From positions 16,494 to 80,493 of the forward strand of contig JAWAXC010000002.1 in NCBI GenBank assembly GCA_038897115.1: a stretch of 64,000 bases of DNA, written 5' to 3'. The notes beneath the pieces are model-generated. The model was not told where the DNA came from, made no database searches, and saw only the letters and a program-made list of their open reading frames with translations. The stretch is from Sulfolobales archaeon (lineage in GTDB: Archaea; Thermoproteota; Thermoprotei_A; Sulfolobales; AG1). A program made the translations under genes and the position numbers. Positions 9,252 to 18,569 of the stretch are shown in pieces; the first letter of the stretch is position 1, and every line of letters begins with the position of its first letter.

Positions 9252-9848
9252 TTAATCAATACTTATAGGTAGTGCTATCCTTAACGACTTATCAGAGCTT
9301 ATATCCTGAATCCCTATAGCTATATAGATATTCATAATCCCCATATCACCTGATAAAGATAACGTTATATTCAATGCATCGATAACCAGATTATCCCCTA
9401 TATTTACATATTTTAGCAGAAGTGCTTCATCGAGGTATAGGATTTTCTCACCATCAAATAATCTCCACGGGATCACGATCATATATGTTGTCGTGTTATC
9501 TCTAACATATGCAACACTATTCCTTATTATAACGAGAGATCCATTAACAGATGCTCTAGAGATCGATATATTGAGATTCTTTAAATCTAAACTGATATTT
9601 CTGCCTATATATTTTAGCAATGAGTTTATATAGCCCGATATGTTTCCAAAATTCTGGATAGAAGATGAAGCGTTGACCCTCCAATAGCTCTGTGAACCTT
9701 CAGAAATACTTTGTGGATAGGAGCTTCTGCTCCCCATCGAATAGCTATTTACGATCTCAGGATTGGTTTTACCTATGAATGCAGCTATAACAATCATAGA
9801 TCCTCCGAGCATAGCTATTAATAGAAGAGCTACAGCTCTTAACCTCAT
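9252..9848 (-). CDS. Exported or membrane-anchored hypothetical protein
   Basis: Hypothetical protein of 198 aa. Residues 5-26 form one hydrophobic helix (ALLLIAMLGGSMIVIAAF) preceded by Arg residues, acting as a signal anchor. The rest is Ser/Asn rich with many N-glycosylation sequons (for example NISG, NISL, NITL) and predicted beta-rich stretches, as expected for a protein outside the cell. No family recognised. It is monocistronic; a T-rich upstream region separates it from the next gene. Confidence 0.6.
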   Translation of the reverse strand: MRLRAVALLLIAMLGGSMIVIAAFIGKTNPEIVNSYSMGSRSSYPQSISEGSQSYWRVNASSSIQNFGNISGYINSLLKYIGRNISLDLKNLNISISRASVNGSLVIIRNSVAYVRDNTTTYMIVIPWRLFDGEKILYLDEALLLKYVNIGDNLVIDALNITLSLSGDMGIMNIYIAIGIQDISSDKSLRIALPISID

Positions 9849-10102
9849 ATAGACCCAAAAACAATTTATCTACATAAATTAATAAGCTAGCTTTTCCCCT
9901 CTTACAATGCTTCTAATTTTCCGATTATACTATTCTCTATCGCCGATGTCAGCTCTATAGAGCAACGGCTCCTTTTTTAGCCCTCTTTAACCTTATCATA
10001 TAATCAGTATTTCATCCTAATCAAAAGTTCAGCCCCTGGCAAAATGGGTCGGCCTCTAATGAAGGTTTTATCTATAGCTGCGAAAATATTATAGGGGTAG
10101 CA

Positions 10103-10423
10103 TTGGCGGTAGCATCGATAGAAAGGGTTATAAGGGTGGGGGGTAAGAAATGGGATACATATGTAAATCTATCTATGAATAATAAAAATTATGTAATATA
10201 TATACCAATGCTGCCTAAAAAACCTACTAGCGTTTCTGTAGAGGTTAGAGAACAGGATAAGAAGGTATTTATAAGGCTTACAAGCAGTGATGGGGGGATA
10301 TGTACTTGTGAATTAGATCTCCATACTCTGGATATCTCTAAATGCTATAATATCTCTTGCACCCCAGGCGCTACATGGGTGGCTGACCAAGAGATCCTTA
10401 GATCCCACATAAGATCTAGCTAG
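10103..10423 (+). CDS. Small hypothetical protein with Cys cluster
   Basis: Hypothetical protein of 106 aa starting at TTG 10103 (MAVASIERVIRVGGKKW). It looks like a small beta-rich domain and carries four Cys near the end (GGICTCEL, SKCYNISC), which could bind a metal. No membrane segment or signal peptide. A TATA-like gaaaatattata lies at 10082-10093. No family recognised; start uncertain. Confidence 0.5.
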   Translation: MAVASIERVIRVGGKKWDTYVNLSMNNKNYVIYIPMLPKKPTSVSVEVREQDKKVFIRLTSSDGGICTCELDLHTLDISKCYNISCTPGATWVADQEILRSHIRSS

Positions 10424-10463
10424 CTATATAGATTCAGCTATTCAAAAGTATAGCTAACTATAT

Positions 10464-11216
10464 TCAAGGTGTCAGGGCTTTCACTATTTCCACTATCTTC
10501 CTAGCCTTCTCCGGATCCCTCTCTAGAATTGTTCCCAATACTATTGCATCAGCACCCGCCTTAAGGATCTCTACCGCTGTCTCTGGCTCTCTAATACCCC
10601 CGCCGACTATTATATATAAACCTGTGGATCTCCTAACAGCCCTCACCACCTCCGGGCTCACTGGTTTAGGAGCTCCTGAGCCCCCTTCTAAATATATATA
10701 TCTCATCCCCAGAAGCTCTGCTGCCATAGCATATGCAGATGCTATATCTGGCACCTCCTCAGGGATCGGTCTTGCCCACCCTATATGCCCAACAGCTGTA
10801 TTGCTTCCCATGAGTATATATGCTGTTGGCAATACCTCTAATCCATATCTCTTGACTATCGGAGCACCTATCACCTGAGCCCCTATTATATAATATGGAT
10901 CTGCGCTGTTTAAGAGGGACATGAATAAGATGGCGTCAGCAGCCGGGGATATCCCATTCACATTGCCTGGGAAGAGTATTATTGGAAGCCCAGCCTCTCT
11001 AAGTATAGACACAGCTCTGCTAACCTCGATCTCAGATACCCCTAGGCTCCCCCCAACAAGTATAGCATCTACACCCCACCCCTTGATGATCCTAGGTATC
11101 TCCTCAATGCTATTTTTTACATGCTTAGCAGGATCTGGATCTACTAATATGAATACCGCCTTCTCACCCCTCCTAGCCTTCGATCTTAGATATTCCTCCA
11201 CCTTACCCCTCCACAT
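10464..11216 (-). CDS. Geranylgeranylglyceryl phosphate synthase
   Basis: Prenyltransferase of 250 aa that joins geranylgeranyl diphosphate to sn-glycerol 1-phosphate, the first committed step of archaeal ether lipid synthesis. TIM-barrel motifs are clear: VFILVDPDPAKH, DAILVGGSLGVSE, YLEGGSGAPKPV and IIVGGGIREPETA with the phosphate-binding glycines. Length is typical. It follows the Elf1-like gene in the same direction with a gap of about 40 nt, an arrangement that suggests cotranscription. Confidence 0.93.
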   Translation of the reverse strand: MWRGKVEEYLRSKARRGEKAVFILVDPDPAKHVKNSIEEIPRIIKGWGVDAILVGGSLGVSEIEVSRAVSILREAGLPIILFPGNVNGISPAADAILFMSLLNSADPYYIIGAQVIGAPIVKRYGLEVLPTAYILMGSNTAVGHIGWARPIPEEVPDIASAYAMAAELLGMRYIYLEGGSGAPKPVSPEVVRAVRRSTGLYIIVGGGIREPETAVEILKAGADAIVLGTILERDPEKARKIVEIVKALTP

Positions 11217-11256
11217 AGCCTTGACACCTATTGTATATCCGGGCTATTCCACCTTG

Positions 11257-11574
11257 CTACCCAGCTTCCTCACCTTCGCTCTCTACCCCTTCCCCCTCCT
11301 CAAACCATACCTCAGCGGTTCCCGAGAAATACTCATCTATAAATCTACCATATACATCTACAGGCTGTGCAAGCATTGGGACATCTCTAACAATAGATCT
11401 TAGCCTGCATTTTGGATTAGAGCATGCTATATAGGCGATCCTCTTATTATCCTTCTCCTCGATTTTAACCGATATAGATATAGATCCGCATTCAGGGCAC
11501 TGAAAGGTCTTTGGAGGCTTTCTCTTAGTCCAGTGAATAGTTCTTAATGTCCTTCTCTTCTTCCTCCTCCCCAC
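11257..11574 (-). CDS. Elf1-like transcription elongation factor (zinc ribbon)
   Basis: Archaeal homologue of eukaryotic Elf1, 105 aa. The N terminus is very basic (MGRRKKRRTLRTIHWTKRK), then a zinc ribbon with CPEC and CSNPKC, and an acidic C-terminal tail (EGEGVESEGEEAG). Elf1 binds elongating RNA polymerase; the archaeal role is inferred from homology. It is upstream of the GGGP synthase gene on the same strand. Confidence 0.85.
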   Translation of the reverse strand: MGRRKKRRTLRTIHWTKRKPPKTFQCPECGSISISVKIEEKDNKRIAYIACSNPKCRLRSIVRDVPMLAQPVDVYGRFIDEYFSGTAEVWFEEGEGVESEGEEAG

Positions 11575-11727
11575 CGGCTACACCTAAATCTCTATATCTC
11601 TGAGATTATTATATATCAATAAAAATCAATGATCTAGGAAGCATAATCACCTTCCTCATACATCGTGGAAAGGGGCTTTTAGTTATGAATTTAATTCTGG
11701 GAAGTATAATAGTGGTTAGGGCTGGTT

Positions 11728-12249
11728 ATGAAGAGAATCGGCCCTGGAGATAAAGCACCGGATCTAGTAAATGTTATAATAGAGATCCCGGCGTATTCCT
11801 CGGTTAAGTATGAGTATGATGAGGAGGCAGATGTTATAAAGGTTGATAGGGTTCTATATACATCTATGGTATATCCATTCAATTACGGCTTTATACCAGG
11901 CACTATGGAGGAGGATGGAGATCCTGTTGATGTTCTTGTTATCAGCGATCACTCATTCATACCAGGATCTGTTGTTGAAGCCCGTCCAATAGCCCTTTTG
12001 GAGATGGAGGATGAAGAGGGCGTCGATTCCAAGGTGGTTGCTGTTCCCAAGGATAAGGTTGAGCCCAGATATTCCAATATAAAGGATCTCAGTGATCTCC
12101 CTGAGATAATTAGGAAGAAGATCGAGCATTTCTTTGAACATTATAAGGAGCTCGAGCCGGGTAAGTGGGTTAAGATTAGAGGTTGGAAGGGCGCTGAAGA
12201 TGCTAAGAAGAAGATTGCTGAGGCTGTTAAAAGGGCTTCTAATAGATAG
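11728..12249 (+). CDS. ppa: Inorganic pyrophosphatase, family I
   Basis: Soluble type I pyrophosphatase of 173 aa, hydrolysing diphosphate to drive biosynthesis. Signatures are [27 protein letters not shown], the metal-binding DGDPVDVLV (two Asp) and the conserved Lys/Arg near [13 protein letters not shown]. Length is normal for this family. It is followed within about 16 nt by nreA on the same strand. Confidence 0.95.
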   Translation: MKRIGPGDKAPDLVNVIIEIPAYSSVKYEYDEEADVIKVDRVLYTSMVYPFNYGFIPGTMEEDGDPVDVLVISDHSFIPGSVVEARPIALLEMEDEEGVDSKVVAVPKDKVEPRYSNIKDLSDLPEIIRKKIEHFFEHYKELEPGKWVKIRGWKGAEDAKKKIAEAVKRASNR

Positions 12250-12265
12250 CTATAGGTGTTGATCC

Positions 12266-13501
12266 ATAGTAAAGGTTCCTCCCCAGCTCTGTATAAGGTG
12301 TAGGGGCTCTAAATACCTCTGTGGACTAGCATATTGCCCCATAGTTGTTGAGACAATTGCGAGTATAAGGGTAAAGCGGGCTGAGCGTGGAGAGCTAGAT
12401 GGATCCTCACCGCCGAGTGTTTTCATAGGTAGGGAGGGCTATCCATTTGTAAGGGTATACCCAGCCTCTCCTCCTGTTAAGGGCGATACCTCTCACTATG
12501 AAGATCCTTCGAAATGGATCCATATGGATCTGGAGGAGTTCCTTACTATGAGACTATCACTTGTGAGAGGCTATAAAACATTTAGAGTATATGATGCTAA
12601 TAATCCTACCAGGGAGCTAGAGGAGATAGCGATTCTCTCTATGAGCCCAACACCATTAGATGTTGAGATGCTCTTTGAGCGGAGCCCCAGGGGAGATGTT
12701 ATTCTAAGCGAGATCTCCCCTCCAATGGGCCCCTCAGCACCGCTTAAAAGGATAAGCATCACCTCCTCAAAGCCTTTGGAAAGGGTTGTTGAGAAGGTGT
12801 ATAGTGATAGAGATCTCAAAGCCAGCGAGGCAATAGCTATTCTATATAGAGGAGGTATAGATGTGCATAGGATCTCTAGGATCCTCAGTATAGGGGCTAT
12901 TGGTAGGAAGAGGAGGCTAGTTCCTACTAGGTGGGCCATAACAGCTGTTGACAAGATAGTCTCTGACACATTATTGGAAAGGGTTAAAGAATATAAATTG
13001 TTAGATAGTGTTTTACTATTTAAGAGATCGGTTGATAAAAACCTCTTCATAGCTATTATGATACCACATACATGGGCATTCGAGTGGGGGGAGGCATGGT
13101 ATCCAGGAACCACCTGGAATATGTGGGGATCCGAACCCTGGGTCGAGATCGACTACGAAGGCTACCATGGCAGGAAAGACTATCCAGGGATTGGTGGGTG
13201 CTACTACGCATCAAGACTAGCAACGCTTGAAGCTCTGAGCCATATGAGGAGACAGGCTGCTGTTATAACGTGGAGAGAGATATATGAGGGGTTTAATCTA
13301 CCTATTGGTGTTTGGTATGTTAGGGAGAATATGAGGGCCATGTATAGGTCTAAGCCGGAGGAATTCAGCGATTTAGGCGAAGCGTTAAAAAGGGTTGGGG
13401 AGATCATGAGAACCCCTATAAAGAGGTTTCTAGCTAGATCAGGCGTCTATTCCCTACTCACCTCGAAGAAGATCACAAGCTATATTGGTGATAGAACTTG
13501 A
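12266..13501 (+). CDS. nreA: DNA repair protein NreA (ATA start)
   Basis: Archaeal Nre family DNA repair protein, about 411 aa. The N-terminal zinc finger C9-x2-C12-x6-C19-x4-C24 (CIRCRGSKYLCGLAYC) lies upstream of the first ATG at 12524, so an ATG start would delete the most conserved part. The frame is closed by TGA at 12260-12262, leaving no ATG, GTG or TTG before the zinc finger. ATA 12266 gives MVKVPPQLC, exactly the expected N terminus, with a Shine-Dalgarno ggtg at 12255-12258. The 3' end overlaps the radical SAM gene by 4 bp. No clear PCNA-binding motif is seen at the C terminus. Confidence 0.9.
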   Translation: MVKVPPQLCIRCRGSKYLCGLAYCPIVVETIASIRVKRAERGELDGSSPPSVFIGREGYPFVRVYPASPPVKGDTSHYEDPSKWIHMDLEEFLTMRLSLVRGYKTFRVYDANNPTRELEEIAILSMSPTPLDVEMLFERSPRGDVILSEISPPMGPSAPLKRISITSSKPLERVVEKVYSDRDLKASEAIAILYRGGIDVHRISRILSIGAIGRKRRLVPTRWAITAVDKIVSDTLLERVKEYKLLDSVLLFKRSVDKNLFIAIMIPHTWAFEWGEAWYPGTTWNMWGSEPWVEIDYEGYHGRKDYPGIGGCYYASRLATLEALSHMRRQAAVITWREIYEGFNLPIGVWYVRENMRAMYRSKPEEFSDLGEALKRVGEIMRTPIKRFLARSGVYSLLTSKKITSYIGDRT

Positions 13502-14430
13502 TACCCAAGAAGATCATCGAGATAAAGGTATCTAAAGCCCTGTATAGGTCAAAGCTCCCAGATCTAGATTATAGCATTAATCCATATCAAGGATGTACCT
13601 TTGGATGCATCTACTGCTATGCTAGAGACTTCACAGGGATAAGGGAGGCTGCGGATAACTGGGGCGAGGTGGTTGCTGTTAAGATAAACTTCGTTGAGGT
13701 GCTCAAGAAAGAGATTCTGAGGGGTGCTAAGAAAGGCGTTGTTGGTGTCTCCACAATAACGGATCCATATATGCCTATAGAAGCTAAGTACCAGCTTACA
13801 AGAGGATCTTTAGAGCTTCTTTTAAAATATAGATTTAGGGTATCTATACAGACAAAGTCTCCCCTAGTCCTGAGGGATTATTATCTGTTGAGACACTTCA
13901 GAGAGATCGTAGATGTTGGTATGACCATAACCACAATGGATCCCTCGCTAGCTAGGGTAATAGAGCCAGGAGCCCCCCACCCACTTGCGAGGGCCAGGGC
14001 TCTTGAGAAACTCTCTAAAGCCTGGATCTATACATGGATATTCCTTGGACCCATAATACCTAGCCTTAACGATAGTGAGGAGCATATAGAACCGGTTATA
14101 GAGGCTGCTAGAGCAAGCGATAGCTTGGTTGTATTCGACATGTTTAACATATATGATAGGGCTTGGAATATCATGAAGGAAAGGCTTGATAAAGGCGAGA
14201 TCATGAAGATCTACAAGACCGTTAAATACGGCAGTGAGGGTTACTGGTCTAGGATAAGGAGAAAGGTATTCAAGATATGCTCTAAACACAGTGTCACATG
14301 TATTGATTACCAGTGGTACGATCCATGGGATAAACGGAGCAACTGGGCCAACTGGAGGAAGGCTTGGTATAAGGATAAAAAGAGAAGATCTATAGAGTTT
14401 AACTTCTTAGATAACTGGACAACAGGTTAG
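13498..14430 (+). CDS. Radical SAM protein, SPL-like
   Basis: Radical SAM enzyme of 310 aa resembling the spore photoproduct lyase-like group. The cluster motif is C33-x3-C37-x2-C40 (GCTFGCIYCYARDF), preceded by DYSINPYQ. No SPASM cluster is seen. TTG 13498 is the start: a strong ggtgat at 13487-13492 lies 5 nt upstream, and it overlaps the nreA stop. Pairing with nreA suggests a repair role, but photoproduct lyase activity is not shown; many archaeal relatives are uncharacterised. Confidence 0.87.
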   Translation: MIPKKIIEIKVSKALYRSKLPDLDYSINPYQGCTFGCIYCYARDFTGIREAADNWGEVVAVKINFVEVLKKEILRGAKKGVVGVSTITDPYMPIEAKYQLTRGSLELLLKYRFRVSIQTKSPLVLRDYYLLRHFREIVDVGMTITTMDPSLARVIEPGAPHPLARARALEKLSKAWIYTWIFLGPIIPSLNDSEEHIEPVIEAARASDSLVVFDMFNIYDRAWNIMKERLDKGEIMKIYKTVKYGSEGYWSRIRRKVFKICSKHSVTCIDYQWYDPWDKRSNWANWRKAWYKDKKRRSIEFNFLDNWTTG

Positions 14431-14475
14431 CTTAAACCCACCATAGAAATCTAAATCGCCTTTGAACAAGGCTTA

Positions 14476-14514
14476 ACAACTAAAACCCCGACTCTTTAGA
14501 GTGGGGGGAATCGA
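14476..14514 (-). repeat. IS200/IS605-type end relic, minus orientation
   Basis: Read on the minus strand this is a degenerate copy of the element-end hairpin seen at 24008 and 24250: a C-rich arm, a loop around ctaaag, a G-rich arm, then ttttagttgtta. It is one member of a facing pair with 14563-14601. Confidence 0.55.
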
Positions 14515-14562
14515 AATGTTATATAGGGTGGGGTTCTAGTTATTATGGAGACTCTGACCCCC

Positions 14563-14601
14563 TACTCTGAGAGACAGGGTTTTGGTTGTAAAGCGGAAAA
14601 C
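14563..14601 (+). repeat. IS200/IS605-type end relic, plus orientation
   Basis: Reads gaccccctactc, then a loop, then cagggttttggttgtaaag, a decayed version of the element end found intact at 24250 and 25690-25731. It faces the copy at 14476-14514 across about 48 bp just upstream of gatE. Confidence 0.5.
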
Positions 14602-14667
14602 CTAGCTATATAGGGATCTTTAGTATAAAGTGTTTGGCTATAATATTATCTAGGTGAAGGGGGCGAA

Positions 14668-16596
14668 ATGTATAGGCTTGACTATAGAGAGCTCGGCCTT
14701 GTAGTGGGTCTCGAAATACACCAGCAGTTGGATACAGAGTCTAAGCTCTTTTGCAGCTGCCCCACAAAAATAGTTGAAAATCTAGAGGGGGCTCCAGTTA
14801 TTATTCGAAGGCTTAGGGCTAGTAGGAGCGAGTTAGGGGATATAGATCCTGCTGCTCTCTTTGAGTATCAAAGGGGAAGGCTATTTAAATATATAGCTCC
14901 CAGAGAGGCTACATGCCTTGTGGAGTTGGATGAAGAGCCTCCCCATATGATAAATAGAGAGGCTGTTGTGATAGCCCTAGCTATTGCGAAGGCTCTCCAC
15001 GCCAGACCAGTTGATGAGATCCATGTTATGAGGAAAATAGTTGTTGATGGATCTAATACAAGTGGGTTCCAGAGAACAGCTGTGATAGCCCTTGGAGGCT
15101 ATATAGAGGATGAGGAGGGTTTGATCAGAATACAGAGCATAACCCTTGAAGAGGATTCCGCTAGAAAGATAGGGGAAGAAGATGGAAGCGTGATATACTC
15201 GCTAGATAGGCTTGGAATACCACTTATCGAGATATCCACAGGACCCGATATACATAGCCCTGAGCAAGCTGAGAGGGTTGCATATAAGATAGGGCTTCTC
15301 CTAAGACTTACTGGGAAGGTTAAAAGGGGTCTTGGGACGATCAGACAGGATCTCAACATATCTATAAAGGGAGGGGCTAAGATCGAGATTAAGGGTGTTC
15401 AGAGGCTCGAGCTCGTATCAAAGGTTGTTGAGTATGAGGCATATAGACAGTATAGATTGCTCCGGCTAAGAGATGAAATCCATAGAAGGGGGCTTAAGAA
15501 GGAGGAAATCTCTAGAGAGGCTCTCGTAGATGCTACAGAGATCATGGGTAGATGTGAGAGCAGGCTGGTTAGATCCGCTATTCAGAGAGGAGCCTCAGCC
15601 TTGATCCTACCTCTAAAAGGGTTTAAAGGCCTCCTAGGATGGGATCTAGGTCCTGGAAGGAGATTTGGAACCGAACTTGCGGACTATGCAAGACAGTGGG
15701 GAGGTGTTAAGGGTCTTATACATAGTGATGAGCTACCAGGCTATGGGATCGATGAGGGGTTTTTAAACACTCTCTATGAATATTTAAAGCTAGATAGATC
15801 TAGAGACGCGTTTATATTAATAGTAGATCAGAGGGAGAAGGCTTTAAAGGCATTTGAAGCAGTGATCAAAAGGATCTTAGAGGCTTTCGATGGAGTCCCG
15901 AGAGAGACTAGGGCTGCTAACGAGGATGGCACCACATTCTATATGAGGCCCCAGCCAGGTGCTGCTAGAATGTATCCAGAAACAGATATACCCCCGCTCA
16001 TAGTCACAGACCAGCTTCTAACAGAGGCTGAGAAATATGTGCCAGAACCAGTTGAGGTTAAGATGAAGAGGTTTGTAGAGGATCACAAGCTTAGTAAGGA
16101 GCTAGCCGAACAGATCATTAGATCTAGATATTTACCCCTCTACGAAGATCTAGTAAAGAGATATGGAGAAGCTATCCAACCTTCCCTCATAGCCTCAACC
16201 CTTATAAATACACTTAAATCCCTCAGATCTGAGTGTCCAAACATAGATATGATCTCAGAGGAGACTATTGAGGAAGCGATAAGCCTACTCGCCAAGGGAG
16301 CCTTCTCTAAAGAAGCTCTGCCAGATGTAATTAAATATGTATGTATGAAAAATGTACCGCCTTCAAAGGCTATAGAGGAGATGGGGATCAAAAAGATCGG
16401 GAGGGAAGAGTTGGAGAAATTGATCGAGGAAATGATAGTGAAATATAGAGATGAGATCCTGAGAAGAGGCGATAAGGCATATGGCTATATGATGGGAAGG
16501 ATCATGGAAGTGGTGAGGGGAAAGGCGGACGGTAGAGAGGTATCCGAGATACTTAGAAAGAGGTTAGAGATGATTTTAAAAGATCTTAAAAAGTAA
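14668..16596 (+). CDS. gatE: Glu-tRNA(Gln) amidotransferase subunit E
   Basis: Subunit E of the archaeal GatDE amidotransferase, which converts Glu-tRNA(Gln) to Gln-tRNA(Gln). The 642 aa length is typical. The cradle domain begins GLEIHQQLDTESKLFCSCPT; YSLDRLGIPLIEISTGPD and IRQDLNISIKGG are GatB/E hallmarks; the middle insertion (about residues 280-410) is the AspRS-like domain specific to GatE, and the C-terminal YqeY-like tail ends in a helical region. ATG 14668 follows gtgaaggggg. Its partner gatD is not in the window. Confidence 0.95.
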   Translation: MYRLDYRELGLVVGLEIHQQLDTESKLFCSCPTKIVENLEGAPVIIRRLRASRSELGDIDPAALFEYQRGRLFKYIAPREATCLVELDEEPPHMINREAVVIALAIAKALHARPVDEIHVMRKIVVDGSNTSGFQRTAVIALGGYIEDEEGLIRIQSITLEEDSARKIGEEDGSVIYSLDRLGIPLIEISTGPDIHSPEQAERVAYKIGLLLRLTGKVKRGLGTIRQDLNISIKGGAKIEIKGVQRLELVSKVVEYEAYRQYRLLRLRDEIHRRGLKKEEISREALVDATEIMGRCESRLVRSAIQRGASALILPLKGFKGLLGWDLGPGRRFGTELADYARQWGGVKGLIHSDELPGYGIDEGFLNTLYEYLKLDRSRDAFILIVDQREKALKAFEAVIKRILEAFDGVPRETRAANEDGTTFYMRPQPGAARMYPETDIPPLIVTDQLLTEAEKYVPEPVEVKMKRFVEDHKLSKELAEQIIRSRYLPLYEDLVKRYGEAIQPSLIASTLINTLKSLRSECPNIDMISEETIEEAISLLAKGAFSKEALPDVIKYVCMKNVPPSKAIEEMGIKKIGREELEKLIEEMIVKYRDEILRRGDKAYGYMMGRIMEVVRGKADGREVSEILRKRLEMILKDLKK

Positions 16597-16600
16597 TGAA

Positions 16601-16632
16601 TATAGCGATATTAGTAATCGAGAGATCGCTAT
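16601..16632. terminator. 9-bp perfect inverted repeat after gatE
   Basis: tatagcgat (16601-16609) pairs perfectly with atcgctata (16624-16632) across a 14-nt loop, starting 4 nt after the gatE stop. It could form an RNA hairpin at the 3' end of the message or be a protein-binding site; no T-run follows directly. Confidence 0.35.
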
Positions 16633-16782
16633 AATCGGTTTTCATCTCTGACATACCTTGTTATATTATCCTTGGAAAATAGTGTCTTCCTTTAACCTCT
16701 TTCTGTTTCATTTCTAATGCTAGGAGATTTCAGCTATGACTGCTTAAAAGCATATTAAATATCTACACAGAGGAGAGGAGCT

Positions 16783-17325
16783 ATGGAAATCAGATATGAT
16801 CTTCCAAAGTATTTAATAATTGTAATGCTAGTATCAACCATGGTATTTCTGGGATTTCAGGGCAGTGCTAGTGCTATCGGGAATACCGATGCTCAGGAGG
16901 GTTCTACGAGCGCCACAAATACTACATTGAATATCCCTACCACGGCTTTAACTACTAATGAAACAGTTACCAACACTAGTGTTGTAGTTACTAATACAAC
17001 TCCTACACCAACCAACACATCTATAAATGCTACCGCAACCAATACCTCTACCCCTATAGGGGCTACAGCTGCTATCGGCGTAGAGAACGTTACAGCTAAC
17101 ATCACTACGGTAACCGTTATATCATATATAACTCTTCCACCCGTTACCAGGCCTCCAAGTAATGTTGAGATAGCCAGATGGCTATCAGGTGGAGTTATAG
17201 CTGGCATACTTGTTGGGCTTTCAATTGGCTATGCCTTTTTCGCAAGAGGTGTTTCTATTAAAAGACAGCAGGTGAGTGGTAAAGGTGTTAGGACTGGTGA
17301 GAAGGCGGAAAAAAGAAGAAAATAG
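16783..17325 (+). CDS. Exported Thr/Asn-rich protein with C-terminal anchor
   Basis: Cell-surface type protein of 180 aa. A signal peptide covers residues about 9-31 (YLIIVMLVSTMVFLGFQGSA). The middle (35-125) is a Thr/Asn/Val-rich low-complexity stalk full of N-glycosylation sequons. A hydrophobic helix at about 135-155 (SGGVIAGILVGLSIGYAFFA) is followed by a basic tail (RGVSIKRQQ...KRRK), giving a membrane anchor with cytoplasmic end. It resembles a surface stalk or mucin-like protein; no family recognised. The start is preceded by gaggagaggag. Confidence 0.65.
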   Translation: MEIRYDLPKYLIIVMLVSTMVFLGFQGSASAIGNTDAQEGSTSATNTTLNIPTTALTTNETVTNTSVVVTNTTPTPTNTSINATATNTSTPIGATAAIGVENVTANITTVTVISYITLPPVTRPPSNVEIARWLSGGVIAGILVGLSIGYAFFARGVSIKRQQVSGKGVRTGEKAEKRRK

Positions 17326-17336
17326 AAAATAATGTA

Positions 17337-17720
17337 TTATTTACCCTTAGCTTTTAGCTCATTAGCTGTTTTCACTATTTCCTCATATAGCTGTTTAGCT
17401 TCCCCAGGATCTAGAACCGCTACGCTTGCAGCAGCAACGGCGATGCCAGCAGCTTCTCCAAGCCTCTTTTTACTAGGTACATAGATATACGGCACCTTCT
17501 TCTCTTCACATAGATATGGAAGGTGTAGAACCACCTCAGGAGGCTGAACATCTTCCGCTATCACCACTAGTTTAGCTTGGTTTCTCTCAACAGCCTTGGT
17601 TGTTTCGTTTGTCCCCTTCTTTATCTTCCCTGTTTTCGCGGCCTTGCTCACAAGCTCATATACCTTCTCAGCTACCTCTGGTGGGACTGAGAATTTAACA
17701 TGGATCTTCTCTGCGCTCAT
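17337..17720 (-). CDS. rpl7ae: Ribosomal protein L7Ae
   Basis: L7Ae, about 127 aa, binds kink-turns in 23S rRNA, in C/D and H/ACA guide RNAs and in RNase P RNA. The core [31 protein letters not shown] region is clear, with KGTNE contacting the kink-turn, and [17 protein letters not shown] at the end. ATG 17720 ([10 protein letters not shown]) is preferred over ATG 17741: a TATA-like taattattaatt lies about 25 nt upstream of it. It is convergent with the exported protein and divergent from the IPK gene. Confidence 0.93.
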   Translation of the reverse strand: MSAEKIHVKFSVPPEVAEKVYELVSKAAKTGKIKKGTNETTKAVERNQAKLVVIAEDVQPPEVVLHLPYLCEEKKVPYIYVPSKKRLGEAAGIAVAAASVAVLDPGEAKQLYEEIVKTANELKAKGK

Positions 17721-17798
17721 CCTCATCCTCTCTCGTCGCAATTAATAATTACTCTGAGACCTTATATTCTCCATAGGAGAGGGTTGCAGGAGGGCCCT

Positions 17799-18569
17799 TT
17801 GATCCTCAAGATTGGTGGCTCCATAGTAACGGATAAGAATAGACCTCTAACTATAGATATCAATGCTATTGAAGCAGTATGCTCTGACATAGAGAAGGCA
17901 TATAGAGAGGGGGTTAAAAGATTGGTGATAATCCATGGAGGGGGTAGTTATGGACACTATATAGTTAGGAAGATTCTGGAGAGTAAGGGGCATATAGATG
18001 AAGATGGTTTTTCAGAGATTACCTGGTGGATGGGTGAGCTTAATAGAGAGCTGGTTAGCAGGTTGAGAAGAAGAGGGCTACCAGCTATATCTATAGCCAC
18101 TCATGCTGTATTCTACGAAGATTCCCCAGGACTCTTTAACTATCTATTTGAACCTATACATATAATGGTTGAGAGGGGTTTAATACCTGTTCTATATGGG
18201 GATGCGATAGTCTCTAGAGAGAAGGGATATGTGGTGCTCTCTGGAGACACGATCTCATGGCTTTTAGCATTGAGGCTAAATAGTAGGAAGGTTTTGTTCG
18301 CCACTAATGTTGATGGCGTATTTGATAGAGATCCTTCCCAGCCTGGTGCTAGGCTCTTGAAGGAGTTCAGGGTTTCAAGGGATATGGCGAGTCTCGAAGG
18401 GAGCTCCTCGAGCTACGATGTTACAGGGGGTATGAGGAGGAAGATTTTAGAGGGTATAGAGGCTCTGAGGAGCGGTGTGAGAGCCTTGGTGTTTAACGGT
18501 AGGAAAAATGGGTATATATATAAAGCTCTTATTGGATATGAGGACATTGGGACGGTGATTCTATATTGA
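17799..18569 (+). CDS. Isopentenyl phosphate kinase
   Basis: Amino acid kinase-fold enzyme of about 256 aa that phosphorylates isopentenyl phosphate to IPP, the last step of the archaeal modified mevalonate route. Motifs are LILKIGGSIVTDK, the glycine loop with His VIIHGGGSYGHY (the family's distinguishing HGxGxxGH) and LFATNVDGVFDRDP. TTG 17799 is chosen because ggaggg at 17789-17794 sits just before it and the upstream extension is not conserved in style. The stop overlaps the idi-2 start by 4 bp, coupling the two successive pathway steps. Confidence 0.9.
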   Translation: MILKIGGSIVTDKNRPLTIDINAIEAVCSDIEKAYREGVKRLVIIHGGGSYGHYIVRKILESKGHIDEDGFSEITWWMGELNRELVSRLRRRGLPAISIATHAVFYEDSPGLFNYLFEPIHIMVERGLIPVLYGDAIVSREKGYVVLSGDTISWLLALRLNSRKVLFATNVDGVFDRDPSQPGARLLKEFRVSRDMASLEGSSSSYDVTGGMRRKILEGIEALRSGVRALVFNGRKNGYIYKALIGYEDIGTVILY

